Source: Chryseobacterium ureilyticum
GTDB lineage: Bacteria; Bacteroidota; Bacteroidia; Flavobacteriales; Weeksellaceae
Length of the DNA stretch: 64,000 nucleotides
Assembly (NCBI RefSeq): GCF_900156735.1
Contig: NZ_FTOL01000010.1
Span: forward strand, 57,595 to 121,594
Direction of reading: 5' to 3'
Part shown: one piece after another, positions 15,468 to 24,356 of the stretch
Layout: each line of letters opens with the position of its first letter
Numbering within the stretch: the first letter of the stretch is position 1
The notes under the pieces: model-generated
Database searches by the model: none
What the model was told of the DNA's origin: nothing
What the model saw: the letters and a program-made list of their open reading frames with translations, nothing else
Program-made: the position numbers and the translations under genes

Positions 15468-16105
15468 AAAAAACAATTGTAATTGTTGACGATCATATCC
15501 TTATTGCTAAAGCCCTTGAAGGGATTATTGGAAACTTCAGTGAGTTTGAAGTTATATATGTTTGTGAAAACGGTAAAGACCTCATCCAAAAACTTGAAGA
15601 GGGGAATACAATTCCAGATATTATTCTGCTGGATATCAGTATGCCTGTAATGGATGGTTTTGAAACTGCAACCTGGCTTACCAAAAATCACCCTGATATC
15701 AAAGTAATGGCGCTCAGCATGCAGGGAGATGACAACAGTGTGATTAAGATGATCAAAAGCGGAGCAAAAGGTTATCTACTAAAAAATACACATCCAAAAG
15801 ATCTTGAGACTGCACTTACGAGGTTAAATTCCGACGGGTTTTTCTATCCTGAATGGGCATCAAAAATCATATTTACCAATCTTAATAAAGAGAGTGATTC
15901 TGAAATTACTGTAAAAATTTCGGATCGTGAAAAAGAGTTCCTAAAATATACTGTTACGGAACTAAGCTATAAGGAAATTGCAGACCGAATGTGCTGTAGT
16001 CCAAGAACAGTGGAAAGCTATCGTGACCAATTATGTGAAAAACTTGATCTGAAAACACGTGTTGGGCTGGCTGTTTTTGCAATTAAAAATGGTTTTGCTA
16101 ATTAA
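15464..16105 (+). CDS. response regulator, NarL/LuxR type
   Basis: Partner regulator of the upstream kinase, 213 aa. The receiver domain has the acidic pair at VDDHILIAKA, the phospho-acceptor Asp in ILLDISMPVMDG (about residue 55) and the conserved Lys in KGYLLKN. The C-terminal LuxR-type helix-turn-helix reads LSYKEIADRMCCSPRTVESY (about 165-184). The ATGA overlap with the kinase gene indicates a coupled pair. The nearest targets could be the two flanking M43 proteases, but no binding site can be defined from the sequence alone. Confidence 0.95.
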   Translation: MKKTIVIVDDHILIAKALEGIIGNFSEFEVIYVCENGKDLIQKLEEGNTIPDIILLDISMPVMDGFETATWLTKNHPDIKVMALSMQGDDNSVIKMIKSGAKGYLLKNTHPKDLETALTRLNSDGFFYPEWASKIIFTNLNKESDSEITVKISDREKEFLKYTVTELSYKEIADRMCCSPRTVESYRDQLCEKLDLKTRVGLAVFAIKNGFAN

Positions 16106-16354
16106 ACTTAAGTGTAAAATTTTTATCAAAAAGAATATTTTAAATAATAATTATTCACTTGAAATTGAAAAAAAATAAAAAATAAAAACATAAATTTAAA
16201 ATATAATTAAAATTCAATACAATCGCTAATTATTTAACTAAAACACAATTAAAACACTGATTAAATAGGAATAATTTAAATAAATTAGAAAATAATTTGG
16301 ATATTAATTTCGAATAATATAATTTCACATCCTCAAACCATTTAAAAAAAAGAT

Positions 16355-17371
16355 ATGAAAAGAGTATTATTTGGAGCCCTTGCTCTGGGTCTAATGTCTG
16401 CATGTACCAATGACAGTGTAAACTCTCAAAACGAAGTACAGCCTGAACAGGAAATTTCTTCAGCAGTAGCTTCAAAAAGAATCTGCCCGTCAGAACAGAT
16501 GAGACAGGATGAATTCCAAAAAGATCCTGCCCTTAGACAAAAAGCAGAACAAATTGAAGCTAACGCAAAACAATTTGCTAATAATCTTGCAGTTGGAAAA
16601 GTTCTAGCAGACGGAACTGTTGAAATTCCGGTAGTTGTAAATGTAATCTATAAAACAACAGCTCAGAATGTATCTGATGCCAGAATTGCTGAACAAATTG
16701 CTATTCTGAATGCTGACTATGGAGGTACTAACAGTGATGCTTCTCTAATCCCTACTGAGTTCCAAGGTGTAAAAGCTGGTGATGTAAAAGTCAGATTCAG
16801 ATTGGTAAATACGATAAGAAAATCTACTACAAAGACATCATGGACTTCAACTGACAGAGCAAACAATACCATGAAGAAAGCTTCTACAGGCGGTATTGAC
16901 GCAACAAATCCTACTAATTATTTCAACATTTGGGTTGTAGGAAGTATGCCTGATACTCAAGGAAGTATTCTTGGATATGCTACTTTCCCTGAAAGCGCAG
17001 GTACATGGAAAGACGGTGTCGTAATTGCTGCACCTTACTTTGGAAAAACAGGAGCTTCTGCACCATTTAATTTAGGAAGAACTGCCACTCACGAAGTGGG
17101 TCACTATTTAGGTCTTAGACATATTTGGGGAGATGCTAATTGTGGTGATGATTTAATTGCAGATACTCCTACTCAGACAACTGCCAATACAGGAAACCCT
17201 AGCTATCCATTATATAATACATGCTATGGGGTAAAAAGATCTGTAATGTTTATGAACTATATGGATTATTCTGATGATAAATCGTTGTATATGTTCAGTG
17301 CGGGACAAAAAACAAAAATGCAATCTGTAACTTCAGCTTCCGGGGCAAGATCTGGATTAAGAGTTTACTAA
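16355..17371 (+). CDS. M43-type zinc metalloprotease lipoprotein (copy 2)
   Basis: Paralog of the protease at 12305, 338 aa. The lipobox is LALGLMSAC (Cys17). The full canonical zinc motif HEVGHYLGLRH (H246, E247, H250, H256) is present, with the M43 Met-turn MFMNYMDYSDD and the same C-terminal SASGARSGLRVY ending. Strong similarity along the whole chain points to a duplication, with the four-gene signalling unit now between the copies. The 249 bases upstream are extremely AT-rich; TTTG at 16296, 20 bases, TAATTTCA is a possible imperfect promoter. A strong terminator follows at 17399-17426. Confidence 0.93.
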   Translation: MKRVLFGALALGLMSACTNDSVNSQNEVQPEQEISSAVASKRICPSEQMRQDEFQKDPALRQKAEQIEANAKQFANNLAVGKVLADGTVEIPVVVNVIYKTTAQNVSDARIAEQIAILNADYGGTNSDASLIPTEFQGVKAGDVKVRFRLVNTIRKSTTKTSWTSTDRANNTMKKASTGGIDATNPTNYFNIWVVGSMPDTQGSILGYATFPESAGTWKDGVVIAAPYFGKTGASAPFNLGRTATHEVGHYLGLRHIWGDANCGDDLIADTPTQTTANTGNPSYPLYNTCYGVKRSVMFMNYMDYSDDKSLYMFSAGQKTKMQSVTSASGARSGLRVY

Positions 17372-17398
17372 TAAAACAGCATAATTTAATATTATTTT

Positions 17399-17426
17399 AA
17401 TTCCATCCCGAATCAGGGATGGAATT
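17399..17426 (+). terminator. terminator after M43 protease copy 2
   Basis: AATTCCATCCC / GGGATGGAATT stem with a 6-base loop, followed by TTTTTTAT. A strong hairpin for this AT-rich genome. Confidence 0.85.
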
Positions 17427-17467
17427 TTTTTATACTTTTACGCGATTTTAATTTGATAATCACAACG

Positions 17468-18853
17468 ATGAAAAAACTAGCCCTAGCAGCAGGGATATTA
17501 TTAAATTTATACAGTTACAAAGCTCAGGATACCATTCAGTCTAGAAATTTAAAAGAGGATCTTGCTTTGATTAATCCAAATTTTCAAACTAAGGAACAAG
17601 CTTCTTTTTTTAAGAAAGATTGGGTAAAAAAATCTGTAGCTCCTACCATACTTTTTGCTGCCGCAGCCGCTACATGGGGTGAGAAAGAAAACATCCGTGA
17701 GGTAAGAAACAGATATCTTCCCAATTTCAAAATGAAATATGATGATTATCTTCAATATGCTCCTGCCATAACGGTTTACGGATTAAAACTGGCTGGAGTA
17801 AAAGGGAGAAATAATCTTGGAAGAGCAACTCTTTCTTATGCAACAAGCTTAGCTATCATGGGAATTTTAGTTAATTCCATTAAATACACATCCAAAGTAG
17901 AACGTCCGGATGGTTCTAAAAACAATTCTTTTCCTTCAGGTCATGCCGCAATGGCTTTTACCAATGCAAGCTTTTTACACAAAGAATACGGAATGGTAAA
18001 TCCAGCGTATAGTATTGCAGGATATGGTTCTGCGACGCTTACCGGACTGGGAAGAAATTTAAATAACAGACATTGGGTTCCTGATATTCTTGCCGGAGCA
18101 GGAATCGGGATCATATCAACAGAGCTGGGATATTTCTTTATAGATAAAATTTATAAGAACAAAGGTGATAACCTGAGTCTTCTGTCAAAGATTGAAGGAA
18201 ATGACTATCCTTCTTTCCTTTCTCTAAAGATGGGAACAGCATTGGGTACCACCAATTTTCTTAAGGAATCTGAACTGGATGATAAAAAACAGATAGGTTT
18301 TGAGGGTGGATTGGAAGGAGCCTATTTCTTTTCAAAGAAATGGGGTGTAGGTGCAGATGTCTCCTTCAGCAGCTTTCCTATTAAAGCTCAAAGAATAACC
18401 TTCGATGATGATCAGGATTTTGGTGAACACACTATTAAAACCCAGTCTATGGGCTTTCTGGGAGCTGGTATAGGACCTTATTTCTCTCATGAATTTTCTG
18501 ATAAATGGCAGCTTACTTTAAAAGCAACTGCAGGATATTCAGCAACAGCAAGTGGAAAAGTGTTTGTAAAAGGAGACGGGATAGACGCTCCCAATCATGA
18601 GCTTCAAATAGCAAGATATAAACCTAAACCTGGCTTTCGCTGGAATACAGGAGCTTCTATGACGTATAAATTCAATCCGGGATTAGGGCTTACTTTTTAT
18701 ACCGATTATAACCAGATCAATTCTACTATCCGTTATTCTTTCAGTGATGACATTAAGGAAAGTGAGGAATTAGATCAGGAACTCAATCACCTGATTGCTA
18801 AAGAAAAGATCAATTACATTACATTAGGACTGAGATTAACTGCCTATTTTTAA
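17468..18853 (+). CDS. PAP2-family phosphatase with C-terminal outer-membrane-barrel-like domain
   Basis: The 461-aa exported protein starts at ATG 17468 (MKKLALAAGILLNLYSYKAQ, a signal peptide); five more codons upstream are unlikely. Residues ~55-225 are a type 2 phosphatidic-acid phosphatase domain with the signature pieces KVERPDG, SFPSGHAAM and GRNLNNRHWVPDI, containing the catalytic His residues. The rest (~240-461) consists of alternating strands, e.g. GAYFFSKKWGVGADVSFSSF and YITLGLRLTAYF, ending in an aromatic residue as outer-membrane barrels do. It probably dephosphorylates a lipid phosphate at the envelope; lipid A, undecaprenyl pyrophosphate or phosphatidylglycerophosphate are options. 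Confidence 0.88.
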   Translation: MKKLALAAGILLNLYSYKAQDTIQSRNLKEDLALINPNFQTKEQASFFKKDWVKKSVAPTILFAAAAATWGEKENIREVRNRYLPNFKMKYDDYLQYAPAITVYGLKLAGVKGRNNLGRATLSYATSLAIMGILVNSIKYTSKVERPDGSKNNSFPSGHAAMAFTNASFLHKEYGMVNPAYSIAGYGSATLTGLGRNLNNRHWVPDILAGAGIGIISTELGYFFIDKIYKNKGDNLSLLSKIEGNDYPSFLSLKMGTALGTTNFLKESELDDKKQIGFEGGLEGAYFFSKKWGVGADVSFSSFPIKAQRITFDDDQDFGEHTIKTQSMGFLGAGIGPYFSHEFSDKWQLTLKATAGYSATASGKVFVKGDGIDAPNHELQIARYKPKPGFRWNTGASMTYKFNPGLGLTFYTDYNQINSTIRYSFSDDIKESEELDQELNHLIAKEKINYITLGLRLTAYF

Positions 18854-18859
18854 AATAAG

Positions 18860-18883
18860 AAAGCCTTCAATTGTGAAGGCTTT
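18860..18883. terminator. bidirectional terminator between convergent genes
   Basis: AAAGCCTTC / GAAGGCTTT stem with a 6-base loop and T-rich flank TTATTTTT on the plus side. It sits in the 35-base gap between the PAP2 gene (+) and the M1 peptidase (-). Confidence 0.8.
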
Positions 18884-18888
18884 TATTT

Positions 18889-20754
18889 TTATAGTGTTTT
18901 ATTGTTGTCTTCCGGAGTGTAATCCATGAAAATATCTCCATCCAGCTTTACAGATTTTACTTTTTTCTTTATAGGAATTACAAGATCTGTCAGTTTCTGA
19001 TCTTTTTCCCAGACAGAAGGTGAAAAATGAATTTTCTCCGTAGCTCCGTCTTCATAAGATAATACAGCATCAAAAGGAATGGCAAACCCACCTACATTGG
19101 TAACATTTACAGTAAGCAGATCATTCATTTGTGATGCTCCGGCTACCTTTAAATCAATATAATTATTGGTGTAAAACCAATTGTGGAAAAACCAGTTCAG
19201 ATTTTTTCCTGAACCTGTATTCATAGAGTTGAAATAGTCCCATGGAACCGGATGTTTTCCATTCCAGTTGTCCATATAATGATGTAATGCTTTTTTGAAT
19301 AAATCGTCTCCTAAATAATCCTTCAAAGCAAGATAAGATAAAGAAGATTTCACGTAAGAATTACTTCCATACCCAGAACCACTTACCTGCGTACTCATCG
19401 TAATGATAGGCTGATCCTGCTCTGATGAAGCATCATTGATCCATTTTTTAATACGGAAATTTTTATAGAAATTTTTAGCCGCTTCTTCTCCGTTTTCATC
19501 AATTCCGATCAAATATTCAAGTGTTGTCGCCCATCCTTCATCCATGAAAGCATATCTTGTTTCATTGATTCCCATATAGAAAGGGAAATAAGTATGTGCA
19601 ATCTCGTGATCTGCCGTAAGCCTTGCATCCTGAAGATCATCAGGAATGCTTGTATCATTGATCATCATCGGATACTCCATATCAGCATATCCCTGAATAG
19701 CCGTCATTACATTATAAGGATATTCTACACCGGGCCAGTTTTTAGAAAACCAATCCAGGTTATAACGCATCCAGTCTACATAATGTTCAAAATCTTTTGC
19801 TCCTGCTTTATATCCTGCCTGTACACTGGCTCGTTTGGTTTTAAGCTGCACACTGGCTGCATCCCAAACATAATGGTTACTCATTGCAAAACAGAAATCT
19901 GTAATGTGACTGGCTTTGAATTTCCATACATTCCATTTATTCTGCTTGGTTACTTTCCCGGACTTCATTTCTTGCTCTGTGGCAATATGCATTAGTTTAT
20001 CACTCTTTAATGAAGCTTTATATCTTTTCAGATATTCCGGTTGAAGCACTGCTTCCGGGTTCAGGAAATCTCCAGTTGCCCATACTACATAATTTTTAGG
20101 TGCTGTAATAGCAAAACTATAGTCATTAAAATCATTATAAAATTCCTGTCTGTCGGAATGAAGAAGCATATCCCATCCGTTGTAATCATCATAAACAGAA
20201 ATTCTAGGGAAAGAATACGCTACATAAAAAGTATCCGGATCAATCTGTCCTTCTCTTCCACTCTGTACTGAAAGCGGATATTCCCACTCTATTTTAACCT
20301 CAGCTTTTGATTTTGACTTTAAAGCAGATTTTAATTTTACTTTTTCTACTGTTCCCCAGTCATCACTATCGATGTCGTACTTTTCGCCATTTACAATAAA
20401 TGATTTAATCTTAAGTCCTGAGGATAAGAAATCTTTGGAAACTCCTCCTGATCTTGGCGACTCTGGCTTGTGCAGGTTATTTACAAATCGTATTGCCAGT
20501 TCATTAAGATTATCCGGACTGTTATTTGTGTAAACAATTGTTTCTTTTCCGGAAACTATTTTTGTATTGGCATCTACTTTTACCTCTACATTGTAAACTC
20601 CTTTATTCTGCCAATAGTTTTTACCGGGTGCTCCGGAGACATCTCGCGTTCCTTTTTCGAAAGCTTTTTTAATATTTCTCGGCATATACAATTCCTGAGC
20701 GGAAAGTTGCAGCAATGAAACAACCATCAGCATTCCGGAAAAAATTCTCTTCAT
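18889..20754 (-). CDS. M1-family metallopeptidase (621 aa)
   Basis: Exported zinc aminopeptidase-like enzyme. A signal peptide is visible (MLMVVSLLQLSAQ). The N-terminal beta domain is followed by a catalytic domain with the substrate motif ADMEYPMMIN (the M1 GxMEN equivalent) and the zinc motif HEIAHTYFPFYMGINETRYA with the distal Glu in FMDEGWAT. A C-terminal helical and beta region completes it. A second, longer M1 enzyme of the same subgroup is encoded at 27291-29492. A TATTTTTG box on the minus strand (20781-20788) fits its promoter. Likely role: peptide trimming in the periplasm or at the surface. Confidence 0.94.
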   Translation of the reverse strand: MKRIFSGMLMVVSLLQLSAQELYMPRNIKKAFEKGTRDVSGAPGKNYWQNKGVYNVEVKVDANTKIVSGKETIVYTNNSPDNLNELAIRFVNNLHKPESPRSGGVSKDFLSSGLKIKSFIVNGEKYDIDSDDWGTVEKVKLKSALKSKSKAEVKIEWEYPLSVQSGREGQIDPDTFYVAYSFPRISVYDDYNGWDMLLHSDRQEFYNDFNDYSFAITAPKNYVVWATGDFLNPEAVLQPEYLKRYKASLKSDKLMHIATEQEMKSGKVTKQNKWNVWKFKASHITDFCFAMSNHYVWDAASVQLKTKRASVQAGYKAGAKDFEHYVDWMRYNLDWFSKNWPGVEYPYNVMTAIQGYADMEYPMMINDTSIPDDLQDARLTADHEIAHTYFPFYMGINETRYAFMDEGWATTLEYLIGIDENGEEAAKNFYKNFRIKKWINDASSEQDQPIITMSTQVSGSGYGSNSYVKSSLSYLALKDYLGDDLFKKALHHYMDNWNGKHPVPWDYFNSMNTGSGKNLNWFFHNWFYTNNYIDLKVAGASQMNDLLTVNVTNVGGFAIPFDAVLSYEDGATEKIHFSPSVWEKDQKLTDLVIPIKKKVKSVKLDGDIFMDYTPEDNNKTL

Positions 20755-20780
20755 AACGATCTCTTTTTAAAGATAGGTAT

Positions 20781-20788
20781 CAAAAATA
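20781..20788 (-). promoter_or_regulatory. -7 box for the M1 peptidase gene
   Basis: Minus-strand TATTTTTG matches TANNTTTG, 27 bases upstream of the start codon. No matching TTTG box was found at 17-23 bases. Confidence 0.4.
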
Positions 20789-20862
20789 GGGAAAATGTGA
20801 CATGAAGCAGTAATTTCTTTTATAATAATGTTTTACGATGTAAATTTTTTCAGCATAAAGCT

Positions 20863-23235
20863 TTAAAGTCTATCCTGTTCGGAAGTCTTTTTGATTGTTT
20901 TTGCATTTTTCACAGACTGATTTCCAAAATTGAACTTCAAAGACAGTGAAAAACCTTGAGTATCGGTATAATCTAAGAAATAATTATCCTGATTCGCATA
21001 TTTCGTGGCAACCTTCTGACCTGTAGTTCTGAAAATATCTGTGACTACTAAAGCAGCTTCCAGTTTTTTATTGAAAAACTTACGGTTCATCACAAAATAA
21101 GCATTCCACGTGCTTGAAATCCTGAAAGGTCCCTGCACTCCTCCCGAGAAATAGCGGTGTCCCACTTCCATTTTCCAATCACTACTTTTATCCAAAGTAA
21201 AGCTGGTTGATATATTAGAGTCAAGATTCCAAACTTTATTCTGATGCAACAGTCCATCTACTCCGTTGAAATAATTTTCGTTGTGTTCCAGATTCTCAGA
21301 GATGATAATATTCCACCAAGGCTTTATCTGGAAGTTTTTATATAAACTCAGCCCATATGCCTGTCCTTTTTCAATATTGGTAAAATGATAGACAACGTTA
21401 TTATTCTCCGGAACCTGATAAGATATTTCCATAGATGGATAAAGCTCTTTGCGATAATACAGATCCAGATTCCAGTTCTTCCATGAATAGGTAAGATTAA
21501 GATTATGAATAATGGTTGCCTTCAATTGTGGATCTCCCTGAAAGTAAGAGAACAGATTATAATAAGATTTTGCCGGATTCAGCCATGAGTACGAAGGTCT
21601 GCTGATTCTTTTACCATAGGAAAATCCAAATTCATGTTTATTCTCCGTAGTATATTGTGCATAAAATGTAGGGAAAAAATTCCAGTAATTACTTTTATTA
21701 AGATCATAAGGTTCTGAAACCTGCCCTTCAAGATCTGTCATTTCTGCACGAAGACCACCTTTGAAATTCCACTTTCCGATATTGTAAGCAAGCGAGGTAT
21801 ACAATGCAAAATTGTGTTCTTTATAATCGAAGATACTACTCTTTTCAGGACGATATTGTAATTCTCCGTTTTCGTTATCCGAGAATTTTAAGTTACTGTT
21901 TGTTTTTACAAAACTATATTTTGTTCCGGACTCAAGTTCCCATTTTTCGTTTTTCCATTGATAATCTAACTGCGTAGAAAATAATTTTACATCTGCTTTA
22001 TTTTGAGTCAAAAAGTGATCTTCACGAGGAAGTTCTCCTGCAAAATTCAGATGAGTTGCTACATCCTGATATTTGCTGGAATTGTTTCCTGTAAAATAAT
22101 TGATCCACGACAGGCTGCTTTTTTTATTCAGCTTTCGGTCTATCTGAAAACTGACAGAGTTATTCGCTGAACGGGATTCATGATCATTCAGAGTTCTATA
22201 ATTTGACTCTACAATATCCTGATTATTATAAATCAAAGTTGGCACATCATAGATTCCATAAGATTTCGGAGAAAAATACCCTGAATAGTTGAGGCTTAAG
22301 TTTGTCAGACTATCCAACTCATACTCCACATTAAAATTCAGGGTATTCTGGTTATAGTTTTTATCCTTTCTGTTCATTGTACTCATCCATCTGGTCTGGC
22401 TTTCGGGATAGTTTACATAATCGAAACCTTCTCGGTAGTAGGTTCCCATCCCTTTGTAATAGCTTGCCATAACGGAGAGTTTATCCTTCTTATAATATTG
22501 CGACAGTCCAAAAACTGCTTTTGCATATTGTGTCTGAACATATTTTGAAGACAAAATTCCACGATAGCCTTCTATTTTGTTCTTTTTCATTACGATATTC
22601 AATACCGCGCTTCCTGCAGCTTCATATTTTGCTGGTGGATTCGTAATCACTTCTATGGATTTCACATCATCACCTTGTGTATTTTCTAACAGGTTTTTAA
22701 GCTCATCTCCTGTCAGCATCACTTTCTTATCATTGATTGTAACCAGAATTCCTGTACTTCCTTTTACGGTAAGGACACTATTATTTACACTTACATTGGG
22801 TGTATTTTTTAAGATTTCCCAAGCATTCAATGATGAAATATTACTGTTTTCCACATTAAATTCAAGGCGGTCTACTTTTCGTTTTACCAAAGGTTTTCGT
22901 TTGGTCATCACCACCTCTTCTATTTCTTTGGCTTGTTCTTTTTTAAGGATAATCTGTAAAGGTTCAGAGCTTTCAAGATTCAGATTCTTTTCAAATACAA
23001 GATACCCTTCCCGCTTTACCACAAGTTTTACATTCTGTTCGGAAAGACCTTCCAATACAAATCCGCCTTTGCCATCGGTTTTCAACTCTTTGATCAATTC
23101 ATTCCCTGAATTATACAAACCTATGTTCACCGCAGAAAGTTTTTCATTTTCTGTATTTGTCACTGTTCCGGCAAGCTTTTGCTTTTGGGCAAACATCAAC
23201 ATGGGAAAGCACAGAAAAAGAAGAATTTTGTTCAT
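20863..23235 (-). CDS. TonB-dependent outer-membrane receptor
   Basis: Outer-membrane transporter or receptor of 790 aa. A signal peptide (LLFLCFPMLMFAQ) is followed by a CarboxypepD_reg-like domain (about residues 17-95, KLAGTVTNTENEKLSAVNIG), a plug domain (about 120-220, WEILKNTPNVSVNNSVLTVK and VKSIEVITNPPAKYEA), and a long beta-barrel to the C-terminus. This is the outer_membrane_beta-barrel protein subgroup common in Bacteroidota. A 15-20 residue polar tail follows the last strand. It lies next to a GLPGLI gene on the same strand and a divergent two-component system. No SusD partner is present, so a glycan PUL is unlikely; a peptide, iron or copper substrate is possible. Confidence 0.92.
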   Translation of the reverse strand: MNKILLFLCFPMLMFAQKQKLAGTVTNTENEKLSAVNIGLYNSGNELIKELKTDGKGGFVLEGLSEQNVKLVVKREGYLVFEKNLNLESSEPLQIILKKEQAKEIEEVVMTKRKPLVKRKVDRLEFNVENSNISSLNAWEILKNTPNVSVNNSVLTVKGSTGILVTINDKKVMLTGDELKNLLENTQGDDVKSIEVITNPPAKYEAAGSAVLNIVMKKNKIEGYRGILSSKYVQTQYAKAVFGLSQYYKKDKLSVMASYYKGMGTYYREGFDYVNYPESQTRWMSTMNRKDKNYNQNTLNFNVEYELDSLTNLSLNYSGYFSPKSYGIYDVPTLIYNNQDIVESNYRTLNDHESRSANNSVSFQIDRKLNKKSSLSWINYFTGNNSSKYQDVATHLNFAGELPREDHFLTQNKADVKLFSTQLDYQWKNEKWELESGTKYSFVKTNSNLKFSDNENGELQYRPEKSSIFDYKEHNFALYTSLAYNIGKWNFKGGLRAEMTDLEGQVSEPYDLNKSNYWNFFPTFYAQYTTENKHEFGFSYGKRISRPSYSWLNPAKSYYNLFSYFQGDPQLKATIIHNLNLTYSWKNWNLDLYYRKELYPSMEISYQVPENNNVVYHFTNIEKGQAYGLSLYKNFQIKPWWNIIISENLEHNENYFNGVDGLLHQNKVWNLDSNISTSFTLDKSSDWKMEVGHRYFSGGVQGPFRISSTWNAYFVMNRKFFNKKLEAALVVTDIFRTTGQKVATKYANQDNYFLDYTDTQGFSLSLKFNFGNQSVKNAKTIKKTSEQDRL

Positions 23236-23360
23236 GATTATATTTTAAAAAATGATATAAAACGGTACAATTGTTTTACAGGACAAAATTCAATATTGAG
23301 CGGGAGAATTTCGGTTAACGAAGAGTTAATGATAGGTTAATACCTTTTCTCTTAAAATAA

Positions 23361-23387
23361 AAAGCCTGAATCAGAGACTCAGGCTTT
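23361..23387 (-). terminator. terminator after the GLPGLI gene
   Basis: AAAGCCTGA / TCAGGCTTT stem with a 9-base loop; on the minus strand it is followed by TTTTATTTT. It separates the GLPGLI gene from the TonB receptor, so these are probably transcribed separately. Confidence 0.8.
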
Positions 23388-23406
23388 AAAAACGATGTAT
23401 ATATTT

Positions 23407-24243
23407 TTATGGATAAGGAATGGCTTTATCCAGTTCTATTGGATTATAATATTTTTTGATATTCATTTGTGTCTGTTTGGTAAGCCCTGCAAATTCTTCT
23501 TTACTTTTGATTTGTCGTCCATCAATTTTCACCGTCCAGTCAGGCTGAAACTCTGTTCTCATTCTGGCATAAGGATCATTATAAAATTCCAGGTTGAGCT
23601 TTACCCATTTCTTAAAATCTATTGTAAGGGCATCCAAAGAATAATGTTTTTCAAGGAATCCTTTTGTATTATAAGTTTTAGGCAGGTTAACGTTTCGCGA
23701 TAAAGAGTATACAAAGTCTTTTTTATCATCTTCCACATACAAAACCATTCCTGGTAATCCTCTGAATTTATAAGGTCCCTCAGGAATATTGATGTCTGGT
23801 GTAAACCAAGCCGTCCAATTTCTTCCTCCAAATCTTGCCGTTGCTTTTTGCAGATTATAGTTATTAATCTTCTTTGTATCCGCTTCTACTTTCCACTGAA
23901 TGTTATCCTCCGTTTCAAAAACATAATAATAAGGCATCATCATGATCTGTACGTAGTTTTTATTTTTATTGGAATTTCTTTTTCTGATAATGGTTTGCCC
24001 GGATTGGCTTGTGTGTTGAGAAGACGTCCCTCCATGCAGGATATTAAGAGAATCGCTCACCAGAAATCCAGCTTCATAGAACTTTACTTCTTCAGGATTG
24101 ATATCCAATATCATTTCTTCTTTTTCATAAGGAGCACTTCTGATTGTGTCTGGTTTGTACTGAAGTTCATAGATGAAACGATGGGTCTGGGCATTTGTTA
24201 TGACTGTGATCAACAACATCAAAATAATAATTTGCTTTTTCAT
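23407..24243 (-). CDS. GLPGLI family protein
   Basis: Exported protein of 278 aa with a signal peptide (IIILMLLITVITNAQ) and the family motif FRGLPGMVLYVED (about residues 160-172; GLPGM here in place of GLPGL). The family is restricted largely to Bacteroidota. Members often sit beside TonB-dependent receptors, as here, but their biochemical role is not established. A beta-rich fold is likely. It is divergent from the histidine kinase gene at 24357, and the two starts share a 113-base region, so the kinase-regulator pair may control it. Confidence 0.9.
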   Translation of the reverse strand: MKKQIIILMLLITVITNAQTHRFIYELQYKPDTIRSAPYEKEEMILDINPEEVKFYEAGFLVSDSLNILHGGTSSQHTSQSGQTIIRKRNSNKNKNYVQIMMMPYYYVFETEDNIQWKVEADTKKINNYNLQKATARFGGRNWTAWFTPDINIPEGPYKFRGLPGMVLYVEDDKKDFVYSLSRNVNLPKTYNTKGFLEKHYSLDALTIDFKKWVKLNLEFYNDPYARMRTEFQPDWTVKIDGRQIKSKEEFAGLTKQTQMNIKKYYNPIELDKAIPYP

Positions 24244-24324
24244 GGAAGGTTTTTAGTTTTTAAATGTAAGAAAAACAAATAACCTACAAGGTTAATGATA
24301 GGTTAATACTCAAAATACTATTTA

Positions 24325-24350
24325 AGTAAAATGTTAAAACTTTATCTTTG
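24325..24350 (+). promoter_or_regulatory. -7 box directly before the histidine kinase start
   Basis: TATCTTTG (24343-24350) fits TANNTTTG. The best upstream element is TTTA at 24321-24324, 18 bases away, one base off TTTG. The box ends 6 bases before the ATG at 24357, so transcription would begin at or very near the start codon and give a leaderless or nearly leaderless mRNA. Confidence 0.45.
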
Positions 24351-24356
24351 TTTCTG

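Noticed and set aside
22577..23248. A 223-codon plus-strand frame opposite the TonB receptor's N-terminal part
   Set aside because: It is an antisense shadow with Phe/Ser/Thr-rich, non-family composition; the receptor has a complete domain order on the minus strand.
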